A stretch of DNA of 64,000 nt from Alphaproteobacteria bacterium (GTDB taxonomy: Bacteria; Pseudomonadota; Alphaproteobacteria; Thalassobaculales; Thalassobaculaceae). Location: assembly GCA_022822665.1 (NCBI GenBank), contig JAJEAR010000012.1, positions 124,001 through 188,000 on the forward strand, written 5' to 3'. Positions 18,821-26,662 of the stretch are shown here, one piece after another. Position 1 is the stretch's first letter; every line of letters starts with the position of its first letter. Made by a program: the position numbers and the translations under genes. Below the pieces are notes generated by a model. It ran no database searches and was not told the origin of the DNA. It saw nothing but the letters and a program-made list of their open reading frames with translations.

Positions 18821-19267
18821 CAGGTCAACTCAACGTGGTTTCGCCGCAGCCTGTCCCGAACCGTACAGGCCATGCGGCCTGATCGGAGCTCGCTTCGTGC
18901 GACTGTATACATGGAACGATACATGGAACGGCGGTCGGGCGATTCTGCAGCGTGGCGAAGGCCGCGGCCATCGTTCACCACGGCCATGACCCGCACCTCC
19001 TGGCATGCGTCCGGGATGGCCATGGCTGACTGCTGCCGACTCTCACGGGAGTATCCAACGATACTCGCTCGAGGTAGTCGCCACCCGCTGAGCGCAGTGG
19101 AATTTTGAGCGACTCAGGGAACCATTCCGCCTCCCGGACTTTCGGGCGACCGGAGGCTTCAGTCGGCATCGGGACGACATTCTGAGCCGGCTCTTCCGTT
19201 CCCCCGGTTCATTCGGGCTGGATCAGCCCTCCGCCCATCAGAAGCTCTGCAGATGCTCAACACTTGC
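18821..19267. other. intergenic stretch without a recognised gene
   Basis: No convincing coding region is visible on either strand; the short frames present have no family features. A perfect 12-base unit, ATACATGGAACG, occurs twice in tandem at 18907-18930. The promoter of the GIY-YIG cassette presumably lies here. Nothing else was identified. Confidence 0.5.
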
Positions 19268-20251
19268 TCACTGCGACGGTCTCAGCAGGCGGATCGCGCG
19301 ATCCGGGTAGTCGGTGATCAGACCGTCAACCCCGAGCTTCGCCAGTGCCGCCATGTCATCGACATCGTTCACGGTCCAGACCACGACCTCGAGGCCCAGG
19401 CTGTGCGCCTCGGCGAGGGTTTCGGCGGTTAGGTCACGGAAATACGGAGACCACACCGCGCATCCGGCCTGCTCTACCAGTCGCGGAACGGAACCGCCGA
19501 CGGCATCGATGTCGAGACCGGCGGTCCAGGGCGACGGCCCGGGCCGCCCGCGCTGGATATTGTCGTGCCACGAGCGCTCGACAGTCAGGCAGGCTGTCCG
19601 GATTTCCGGCGCCCGCGCCTGCACCTCCCGGATGATGCGCCAGTCGAAGGACTGGATGGTGGCCCGGCCGGTCATCCCCTCGGCCTCCAGGACCTCGACA
19701 CTCGCCTGCGCAAGCCCGGACGGATCCGCCGTGGCATCGGGTTCCAGGGGCGAGATCTTGATTTCGATATTGAAGCGCAGCGCCTCCGCACCCGGGCTGC
19801 GCCCCAGGGCCAGGACTTCGGACAACATCGGAATACGGGCACCGTCACGGGGCTCCTGTTCCGGAAACAGGTCGGCGATCCTGCTGCCGGGCCGGATCCG
19901 ACCGACATCGAACGCCGACACCGCGCGATACTGCACGTGCCACAGCAGCAGTTCCGGCCCGCTCAGCCAGTTGCCGTCGGCATCGCGGGCGATGTCGGGG
20001 TTCAGTGCCCGGTCATGGTGCACCACGAGGACGCCGTCCCGGGTCATGCCGAGGTCGAGTTCCAGCTGATCGACGCCGAGTGCAACGGCACGCTCGAATG
20101 CCGGCAGCGTGTTTTCGGGCAGCAGCCCGCGCGCACCGCGGTGGCCCTGGATTTCCATGGCCTGGACCATCATCGGCGGCGCAATGCACAGCAACAGGAT
20201 GCACGCATGTCGGATCCCCGCGCAGAGTCGATCAGACAAGCCGGTTTCCAT
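19268..20251 (-). CDS. exported glycerophosphodiester phosphodiesterase
   Basis: The 327-residue protein has a signal peptide (hydrophobic 16-31) and the GDPD TIM-barrel motifs: G-H-R-G with His37 and Arg38, E-N-T-L-P-A-F, E64 and D66 in E-L-D-L, His79 in V-V-H-H-D, and I-E-I-K. Such enzymes release glycerol-3-phosphate from glycerophosphodiesters. It overlaps the Ugp ATPase gene by 20 bases and is the last gene of the operon. The signal peptide implies periplasmic cleavage ahead of uptake by the Ugp importer, unlike the cytoplasmic UgpQ of Escherichia coli. Confidence 0.9.
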   Translation of the reverse strand: METGLSDRLCAGIRHACILLLCIAPPMMVQAMEIQGHRGARGLLPENTLPAFERAVALGVDQLELDLGMTRDGVLVVHHDRALNPDIARDADGNWLSGPELLLWHVQYRAVSAFDVGRIRPGSRIADLFPEQEPRDGARIPMLSEVLALGRSPGAEALRFNIEIKISPLEPDATADPSGLAQASVEVLEAEGMTGRATIQSFDWRIIREVQARAPEIRTACLTVERSWHDNIQRGRPGPSPWTAGLDIDAVGGSVPRLVEQAGCAVWSPYFRDLTAETLAEAHSLGLEVVVWTVNDVDDMAALAKLGVDGLITDYPDRAIRLLRPSQ

Positions 20252-21317
20252 TCCCGGGATCGAACAGGTGGACGTGGTCCGGGGACACGGTCAGCGGCAC
20301 CGTATCCCCGACGTCGACGCGCCGGGAACCTTCCAGACGGACCGTCAGGGCCGGGCCCGCGCCGTCGCCGGGAAGGATTCCATGCGCCAGGGTATCGGCG
20401 CCGAGTGCTTCAACAAGATCGACGGCAACCTTCAGGGCGGCCGAGTCCTCACTGGCAGGCAGCAGGTGCTCGGGCCGCAGTCCGACAAGAACCGGCCGTT
20501 GCGGCTCGCATGCGGTCACGGCGGCAGTCAAGGTGTGACCGGTGCCTGAAATGATGACACCGGAGCCCGTCGCGGCAACGGTGGCGGGAAGAAAGTTCAT
20601 CGCCGGCGACCCGATGAAGCCGGCGACGAACGCCGTCGCCGGGTGTCTGTATACGTCCAGTGGCCTGCCGATCTGCTCGGCAACGCCTCCATTCATGACG
20701 ATCAGCCGGTCGGCAAGGGTCATGGCTTCCACCTGGTCATGGGTCACGTACAGGCTGGTGGTGCCCAGTGACTGTTGCAAGCGCCTGATTTCCAGGCGCA
20801 TCTGCACACGGAGCCTGGCATCGAGGTTCGACAGCGGTTCGTCGAACAGGAACACGTCCGGTTCCCGGACGATGGCGCGGCCCATCGCAACCCGCTGTCG
20901 CTGGCCGCCGGACAGTTGGCCGGGGCGCCGGGCGAGCAGGTCCTCGAGTTGCAGTGTCTTCGCGGCCGCCGCAACGCGGCGCGCAATCTCGTTGCGTGGC
21001 GTCCGCCGGTTCCGCAGGCCATAGGCCATGTTGTCGAACACGCTCATGTGCGGGTAGAGCGCGTAGTTCTGAAACACCATCGCGATATTGCGATCCGCCG
21101 GCTCGAGTTCGTTGACCCGCCGTTCACCGATACGGATCTCGCCTTCGCTGATGGCTTCCAGTCCCGCAACCATGCGCAGCAGGGTCGACTTGCCGCAACC
21201 GGACGGCCCGACAATGACGATGAGCTCACCATCGCCGACGGACGCGTCGATCCCGTGCACCGCCCGGACACCGTTCGGATAGGTCTTGCGCACGCCGGAA
21301 AATGTCAGGCCTGCCAT
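20232..21317 (-). CDS. ugpC: sn-glycerol-3-phosphate ABC importer ATPase UgpC
   Basis: The 361-residue ATPase belongs to the MalK/UgpC group: Walker A G-P-S-G-C-G-K-S-T at 37-45, F-Q-N-Y-A-L-Y-P-H-M at the Q-loop, signature [16 protein letters not shown], and a C-terminal TOBE-type regulatory domain with G-L-R-P-E-H. It energises the UgpA-UgpE permease. In Escherichia coli the UgpC C-terminal domain also takes part in phosphate inhibition. It lies 39 bases after ugpE. Confidence 0.9.
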   Translation of the reverse strand: MAGLTFSGVRKTYPNGVRAVHGIDASVGDGELIVIVGPSGCGKSTLLRMVAGLEAISEGEIRIGERRVNELEPADRNIAMVFQNYALYPHMSVFDNMAYGLRNRRTPRNEIARRVAAAAKTLQLEDLLARRPGQLSGGQRQRVAMGRAIVREPDVFLFDEPLSNLDARLRVQMRLEIRRLQQSLGTTSLYVTHDQVEAMTLADRLIVMNGGVAEQIGRPLDVYRHPATAFVAGFIGSPAMNFLPATVAATGSGVIISGTGHTLTAAVTACEPQRPVLVGLRPEHLLPASEDSAALKVAVDLVEALGADTLAHGILPGDGAGPALTVRLEGSRRVDVGDTVPLTVSPDHVHLFDPGNGNRLV

Positions 21318-21356
21318 GGTGTGATCTCCGTGTCGGGCATGCGGCCGCGAGGCACC

Positions 21357-22205
21357 CTATTTCTCCTGCTCGATCAGGCCCTTGATGAACAGCCGCTGCA
21401 TGCAGATCACCACCAGCACCGGCGGCAGCATTGCCAGCATCGTCGTTGCCATGATCAGGTGCCACGCCGGTTCCGCGTCGTCGACGGCAAGCATGCGCTG
21501 GATGCCGACGACGATCGTGTAGAAACTCTCGTCAGTCGTGACCAGCAGCGGCCAGAGGTACTGGTTCCAGCCAAATATGAACAGGATCACGAACAGTGCC
21601 GCGATATTGGTTCGGGACAGTGGCAGAAGGATATCGAACAGGAATTTGAGAGGGCCGGCACCGTCAATCCTGGCCGCTTCGGCCAGTTCCTCCGGCACGG
21701 TCAGAAAGAACTGCCGGAACAGGAAGGTCGCCGTGGCGCTGGCAATCAATGGAACCGACAGTCCCCAGTAGCTGTTCAGCATCTCGAGGCTCGCCACGAC
21801 CCCGAAGGTGGGCAGGATTCGGACTTCCACCGGCAACATCAAGGTAACGAAGATCAGCCAGAAGCACGTCCTGCGCAGAGGGAAGCGGAAGTAGACGATC
21901 CCGAACGCCGCGATGATCGAGATCACGATCTTTCCGACCGCGATCATCAGGGCCATGATCAGCGAATTCCACATCATCATGCCCACGGGCACGCTGCCGG
22001 CAGCCCGCAGTCCGGAATCGAGAACGGTCGCATAGTTCTCGAACAGGTGTGCGCCCGGCCATAGCGGCGCGCGTCCCGACATCAGCGAATCCGCAGGATG
22101 GGTCGATGCGACGAAGGTGATCCAGATTGGCAGGGCGGTGACCAGAACACCGGCGCACAGAACGAAATGCGACAGGACATTCAGCCAGGGGCGACGTTCG
22201 ATCAT
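21357..22205 (-). CDS. ugpE: glycerol-3-phosphate ABC importer permease UgpE
   Basis: The 282-residue inner-membrane protein has six hydrophobic segments, a MalG-type periplasmic loop, and the EAA loop E-E-L-A-E-A-A-R-I-D-G-A-G-P near 176-190 that contacts the ATPase. It starts 15 bases after ugpA. Together with UgpA it forms the channel for glycerol-3-phosphate or glycerophosphodiesters. Confidence 0.9.
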   Translation of the reverse strand: MIERRPWLNVLSHFVLCAGVLVTALPIWITFVASTHPADSLMSGRAPLWPGAHLFENYATVLDSGLRAAGSVPVGMMMWNSLIMALMIAVGKIVISIIAAFGIVYFRFPLRRTCFWLIFVTLMLPVEVRILPTFGVVASLEMLNSYWGLSVPLIASATATFLFRQFFLTVPEELAEAARIDGAGPLKFLFDILLPLSRTNIAALFVILFIFGWNQYLWPLLVTTDESFYTIVVGIQRMLAVDDAEPAWHLIMATTMLAMLPPVLVVICMQRLFIKGLIEQEK

Positions 22206-22220
22206 GGCCGGCGCACCCGT

Positions 22221-23102
22221 TCAGTATGCGACTTTCCGCTCGATATAGCGGAACTGGAATACCGTGAGCGCGATCACGACGGCCATGAGTATCACCGACT
22301 GGGCTGCGGAGCCGCCCAGGTCGAGGCCGATGAACCCGTCACTGTACACCTTGTAGACAAGGATCGTGGTCGCCTGGGCCGGCCCACCGCTGGTGATTGC
22401 ATGCACGATGCCGAACGTGTCGAAGAAGGCGTAGACGATGTTGACGACAAGCAGGAAGAACGTTGTCGGTGACAGCAACGGAAAGATGATGGTGCGGAAC
22501 CGCTTGAAGGGGCCGGCGCCATCGATCGCGGCCGCTTCAACGAGGGACCGCGGAATCGCCTGAAGCCCGGCCAGGAAGAACAGAAAATTGTAGCTGACCT
22601 GCTTCCACGAGGCGGCAAGGATGATCAGTGCCATCGCGTCCGTCCCGTTCAGGTAGTGGTTCCACTGGTATCCGAGAAATCTCAGCAGGTAGGTCAGGGT
22701 GCCGATCGAGGGATTGAACATGAAGAACCACAGGACGCCGGCCACGGCAGGAGCAACGGCATACGGCCAGATGAGGAAGGTCCGGTAGAGCGCGGTGCCC
22801 TTGATGACACGGTCGGCCATGACCGCAAGAACGAGCGCCAGGCCGAGCGACAGCGCGGCCGTCACGCTCGAGAAGAAGGCTGTCCGGCCGAAACTGTCCA
22901 GGTAGAGCGGGTCGGCAAACAGTATCCTGAAATTGTCGAGCCAGACGAATTTGCGACTGAGACCGAAAGCGTCCTCAAGCAGGACCGACTGGTAGAGCGC
23001 CTGGCTTGCCGGCCAGATGAAGAAGACGAGCGTGATGGTGACCTGCGGCGCCAGCAACAGCACCGGGACCCAACGGCCGGAAAAGACGACCCGTTTTTCC
23101 AT
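22221..23102 (-). CDS. ugpA: glycerol-3-phosphate ABC importer permease UgpA
   Basis: The 293-residue permease carries an N-terminal helix near 13-35, five more hydrophobic segments, and the EAA loop [13 protein letters not shown] near 205-217. It resembles UgpA/MalF-type permeases without the extra MalF loop. It is separated from ugpB by 91 bases that hold a perfect hairpin. It pairs with UgpE. Confidence 0.9.
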   Translation of the reverse strand: MEKRVVFSGRWVPVLLLAPQVTITLVFFIWPASQALYQSVLLEDAFGLSRKFVWLDNFRILFADPLYLDSFGRTAFFSSVTAALSLGLALVLAVMADRVIKGTALYRTFLIWPYAVAPAVAGVLWFFMFNPSIGTLTYLLRFLGYQWNHYLNGTDAMALIILAASWKQVSYNFLFFLAGLQAIPRSLVEAAAIDGAGPFKRFRTIIFPLLSPTTFFLLVVNIVYAFFDTFGIVHAITSGGPAQATTILVYKVYSDGFIGLDLGGSAAQSVILMAVVIALTVFQFRYIERKVAY

Positions 23103-23128
23103 GCTCCCACCTTGATCTGAATACGGGA

Positions 23129-23157
23129 CGGTGGCGCGATACCGGATCGCGCCACCG
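23129..23157 (-). terminator. perfect 12-bp hairpin between ugpB and ugpA
   Basis: The arm CGGTGGCGCGAT is followed, after a five-base loop, by its exact reverse complement. It lies about 37 bases after the ugpB stop and 26 bases before the ugpA start, without a T-run. Position and form match an intra-operon hairpin that protects the ugpB message or lowers read-through into the permease genes. Confidence 0.6.
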
Positions 23158-23193
23158 GACCCCGGGGACCGGACCGCTCAGGGTCGGTTGAAC

Positions 23194-24504
23194 TCAGTTG
23201 GTGGACTCAAACCTGCGCAGAAGAACGTTGCCCCGCTGGACGGCAGCATCAAGCCCCGCCTGGGCGCTCTTCTGTCCGGACCAGATTGCTTCCAGTTCCT
23301 CGTTGATGATGTCGCGTATCTGGACAAAATTCCCGAACCGCAGGCCCTTTGAGTTCTTGGTCGGTGCCTTGCCGGTCATCTGCTTGATTGCAATACCTGT
23401 GCCCGGGTTCTTGTCGTAAAACCCTTGCGACTTTGTCAGTTCGTACGCGGCCGTGGTGATCGGAAGATACCCGGTGAACTGGTGCCAGTCAGCCTGCACT
23501 TCGGCCGAGGAGAGATAGCTGAAGAACCGGGCAATACCCTTGTAGTCGCCGGAGCCATGACCCTGCAGGACCCACAGGGTGGCGCCACCGATAATGGTAT
23601 TCTGCGGCGCACCGTCGATATCGGGCCAGAACGGCAGGGACGACACCCCGAACTCGAAGTCCTTTGTGTTGGCCTTGACCCCGGCGTAGGCCGCCGAGGA
23701 GTTCATGTACATCACGCATTCCTGCTGGTAGAACTTCGGTGCGCTGTCGGAACGCCGGCCGCCATAGCTGAAGATCCCGGATTTCTGCCATTCGGCGAGT
23801 TGCCCGATGTGTCGGACATGCACCGGGCTGTTGAAGGTGAACTCGGTATCCGTACCGGCAAAACCATTGGACCTGGTCCCGGTCGGCTGATTGTGCCAGG
23901 CTGAGAAGTTCTCTATCTGCACCCATGACTGCCAGCCGGTCGTGAACCCGCAGGGGTAACCCGCGGCCTGCGCTTTCCTGGCGGCGGCCTCGACTTCCGG
24001 CCAGGTCGTCGGAACCCTGGTGACGCCGGCCTTCTCGAACGCGGTCTTGTTGTAGTACAGCACCGGTGTGGAACTGTTGAACGGCATTGACAGCATGTTG
24101 CCATCGGTATCGGTGTAATAACCGGTCACCGAGGCGAGGTAACTGCCGGGATCAAACGGCTCGCCGGTATCCGCCATCAGGCTGTAGACCGGATAGATTG
24201 CGCCCTTCGCAGCCATCATGCTGGCGGTTCCGACTTCGAACACCTGCACGATATGCGGCTGCTGCCGGGCCCGGAAGGCGGCGATGGCAGCGGTCATTGT
24301 TTCGGTGTAGTTGCCCTTGTAGACCGGCAACACCTTGTAGTCGGACTGGGATGCGTTGAAACCATCAGCGATTTCAACCACTTTTTCGCCGAGCTTTCCG
24401 CCCATGGCATGCCACCACTGGATTTCCGTTGCCGCGTGACCGGGACCGGTCATCGCAAGCACGGTGGCTGCGCCGATGGCAGCAAGTACGACCCTTCTTT
24501 TCAT
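23194..24504 (-). CDS. ugpB: glycerol-3-phosphate ABC importer binding protein UgpB
   Basis: The 436-residue periplasmic protein has a signal peptide with cleavage probably after G-H-A near residue 24. Mature features are those of UgpB: W-W-H-A-M-G-G near 30-36, P-V-Y-K-G-N-Y at 60-66, M-P-F-N-S-S-T-P-V-L-Y-Y-N near 140, W-P-E-V near 164, and the tryptophans that stack on the glycerol moiety in related structures. It heads the ugpBAEC-glycerophosphodiesterase operon, preceded by a PhoB-box-like repeat about 80 bases upstream. Confidence 0.9.
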   Translation of the reverse strand: MKRRVVLAAIGAATVLAMTGPGHAATEIQWWHAMGGKLGEKVVEIADGFNASQSDYKVLPVYKGNYTETMTAAIAAFRARQQPHIVQVFEVGTASMMAAKGAIYPVYSLMADTGEPFDPGSYLASVTGYYTDTDGNMLSMPFNSSTPVLYYNKTAFEKAGVTRVPTTWPEVEAAARKAQAAGYPCGFTTGWQSWVQIENFSAWHNQPTGTRSNGFAGTDTEFTFNSPVHVRHIGQLAEWQKSGIFSYGGRRSDSAPKFYQQECVMYMNSSAAYAGVKANTKDFEFGVSSLPFWPDIDGAPQNTIIGGATLWVLQGHGSGDYKGIARFFSYLSSAEVQADWHQFTGYLPITTAAYELTKSQGFYDKNPGTGIAIKQMTGKAPTKNSKGLRFGNFVQIRDIINEELEAIWSGQKSAQAGLDAAVQRGNVLLRRFESTN

Positions 24505-24577
24505 CGGGCTTCTCCCGTAAGTCGCGAGTTACGCCGGCGCACGGCACGCTGGCGTCGACGGACCGGAATGTAGGCAT

Positions 24578-24601
24578 GTTCGATGACGAATTGATGACGG
24601 G
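24578..24601 (-). promoter_or_regulatory. candidate PhoB box upstream of ugpB
   Basis: On the minus strand CGTCAT occurs twice with exactly 11-base periodicity (24588-24583 and 24599-24594), separated by AT-rich bases. This matches the layout of a PhoB box, whose consensus is two TGTCAT-like units 11 bases apart. It lies about 80-95 bases upstream of the ugpB start codon. Phosphate-starvation control is established for ugp operons; the match here is by eye. Confidence 0.5.
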
Positions 24602-25088
24602 AAATTATTCATTCAAGAAAATCGTTCTGCCAGTTTTTTATTAGATGACCCCATAGTATTACAGAGAAATACTTACCGCGCGTTCCCTGATTTTTTTTGG
24701 ATCTTGTGTAATTCATGCGTATGGTGGTCAGATACCAGGAACCGTCTGCAGTGCCCGGGGGTCCCCCCTGCGCAGGCCGTTGCTCCTGTCGACCGGGCAG
24801 GCCTGCCTGTTCGCGGTGGCACTGACGCCGGGGCCGACAGGGCGTGCCTGTCCGGACGTTCCGGTGCGAACCTCGGCCGCAGACATCTCCAACCGCTGGA
24901 GCATCGAAGTCCACTGCACGCTGCCGTACCGATGGCGGTCTTGCGGGCGTGGGCCGACGCGCCGGGGAAGATCGGGCCACCTGTTGCATTCTGGAATCTC
25001 CTTTCGTGGCACGATCAGACATTTGACGCACCGATCTGCTCGCTGCGATCTGGATGCTCTTTCTCTGAACCGCGTGGATTTTTTGCGC
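24602..25088. other. AT-richer intergenic stretch with no confident gene
   Basis: The segment separates the ugp operon from a toxin-antitoxin locus. Bases 24600-24720 are markedly AT-richer than the surroundings. A plus-strand frame at about 24780-24911 ends in N-R-W-S-I-E-V, which resembles the late R-W-x-I-E-V segment of IS4-type transposases. The flanking sequence does not support more than a possible relic. Confidence 0.4.
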
Positions 25089-25094
25089 TATAAT
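25089..25094 (+). promoter_or_regulatory. TATAAT -10 element of the antitoxin gene
   Basis: A perfect TATAAT lies 26 bases before the antitoxin ATG, and GAGGA (25109-25113) gives a ribosome binding site six bases before the start. The -35 region is poor (CTGAAC or TGAACC), as is common for autoregulated toxin-antitoxin promoters. Confidence 0.45.
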
Positions 25095-25119
25095 GAGTGG
25101 AAAATTCTGAGGATCGGTC

Positions 25120-25470
25120 ATGCAGTTTCAGCAATTCATTGCGGACGAAGCATTTTCGCCGAAGCTCATCGCCGATGCTTTACGTATCACGAAGTCTGAG
25201 ATCGCAGGTACTTTGGGCTTGGGAAAGGACGCATTCGCGCGAGCGTCGCGCATCCGCGCACGCAAGACACAGGTCCGTTTGCGCCAGATTCTGGAAATCC
25301 TCAATCGCGTCGAAGCCGCGACCGGTTCGCCGCTTGCCGCCTATGCTTGGTTCCGCGTCGAGCCGTTGCCCGGTTTCGGTGGCGTGACGCCGGACCAACT
25401 CGTGCGCGAGGGTCGCGCGAAATACGTCCATGCTTATCTCGACAGGATCATGGCCGGCGGTTACGCCTGA
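25120..25470 (+). CDS. antitoxin of the Xre/MbcA/ParS family
   Basis: The 116-residue protein has an N-terminal helical DNA-binding part (residues about 10-50, with S-E-I-A-G-T-L-G-L-G). It ends in the MbcA/ParS/Xre toxin-binding domain, typified by L-A-A-Y-A-W-F-R-V-E-P-L-P-G-F-G-G and L-V-R-E-G-R-A-K-Y-V-H-A-Y-L-D-R-I. Such antitoxins neutralise RES-domain toxins and repress their own promoter. The gene is intact and lies 15 bases before the RES gene, whose reading frame is interrupted. Confidence 0.85.
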   Translation: MQFQQFIADEAFSPKLIADALRITKSEIAGTLGLGKDAFARASRIRARKTQVRLRQILEILNRVEAATGSPLAAYAWFRVEPLPGFGGVTPDQLVREGRAKYVHAYLDRIMAGGYA

Positions 25471-25485
25471 ATTTGCAGTCTTCCG

Positions 25486-25998
25486 ATGCGGTTCCGCGGG
25501 ATTGTGCATCGCGCACACAATCCACAGTGGTCCTTGACGCCGCTGTCCGGCGAAGGTGCGCGCCACCACGGGAGACGGTTCAATCGGCGCGGCGTGCCGG
25601 CGCTTTATTCATCGCTCGCACAGTTGACAGCGATCCGCGAGGCACAGCCGTTGGGCTGACCATTGCAGTCGCTTACCCTCTGTGCCTGCGAAATCGATGC
25701 CCAATCCGTGTTCAACGCAACGGACGCGGACAGTCGCCGGGCGTTGAACCTGGCCGAAGCCGATCTGGATTGCCCCACCGGGGAGTTAGAAATACTGGCC
25801 GGGTCTGTGCCTTCAACGCAAATCCTCGCTGACCGTCTGATCGCGGCGGGTTATGTTGGAATGCAGGTGCGATCCTTCGCACCCGGAGCGGTTCCCGAAG
25901 ACCTCAACCTTGTGATGTGGAAATGGAGCGACAGGGTGCCGGCGCTCATCGTGCTGATTGACGACGAAGGCCGGCTGTCCGAAAACCGCGCGATGTGA
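25486..25998 (+). pseudogene. RES-domain toxin gene interrupted by one in-frame TGA
   Basis: From the ATG the frame reads M-R-F-R-G-I-V-H-R-A-H-N-P-Q-W-S, then G-R-R-F-N-R-R-G-V-P-A-L-Y-S-S, the conserved RES active-site region. It meets TGA at 25657-25659 after Q-P-L-G. The same frame resumes at once with P-L-Q-S-L-T-L-C-A-C-E-I-D and continues to a normal C-terminus with S-F-A-P-G-A and L-I-D-D-E-G-R-L. The family expects arginine at the stop position, so a single CGA-to-TGA change explains it. RES toxins degrade or modify NAD+. A sequencing error is the other explanation. Confidence 0.82.
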
Positions 25999-26662
25999 TC
26001 GTTTTGACAAACCCGGTTCGCCGACACGGTGTTTCAGCCCTCCTCGCCCTCGCGTTTCGGTCTCCCGGGCCGTGGTGAAGAGGGCATCAGTTCGGGAAGG
26101 ACGTCGGCGGCACGGGCGCGAGCGGCGGCACCTCACCCCGGAATGGCGAAGCGAGGTCGCCATCCGCATTCCGGTCGCGGGACCGGGTCGCGCACTGCCG
26201 GCGGATCCCGCGTGCCCCCAGCGATGATGGCAGGGTGTGGTGCCACCCGGTTCGCGCAGGTCGGGTCGTGACACCGGGCCGACGGGCGGGGTGATCTGCG
26301 GCAGGCACATACTCCTGTACCGCCACGGCAGGTGGCCGGCAGCCGCGGGGAACATCTCGCCTTGAAACCGCTACCGAGCCTCGCCTACAGTCTTCCCCGA
26401 GGGCATCGAGGAGACCGCCATTCGTCAGCACGTGGCAGGTTGAGCAACGCCGACGGGCGTGTTTCCATGTCCCGCTATCCCCAGAACATCTGTCTTGGCC
26501 GGGGTCCCGGGTCTGCGCCTGTTCGCAGCAGGACTGGAGACCCCGTCTTCAGGGAACAGCCGGACCACGGTGTCACACGACGAATACAGGCGGCATTCGA
26601 ACTGACCTGAAGCCCGGCACGGGCAGACGGTCCCGCACGGGCTGCCATGGAAGGGGAGAGCA
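25999..26662. other. intergenic stretch without a recognised gene
   Basis: The short frames present on both strands lack any family feature and look like GC-driven noise. The promoter of the hydantoinase operon should lie in the last 200 bases, and AAGGGGAG at 26651-26658 is its ribosome binding site. Nothing else was identified. Confidence 0.5.

Noticed and set aside
18907-18930. Tandem 12-base duplication
   Set aside because: Only two copies and no link to any gene; probably a local slippage event.
24780-24911. Possible IS4-type transposase fragment (N-R-W-S-I-E-V)
   Set aside because: The match is limited to about seven residues and the surrounding translation does not continue the family pattern.
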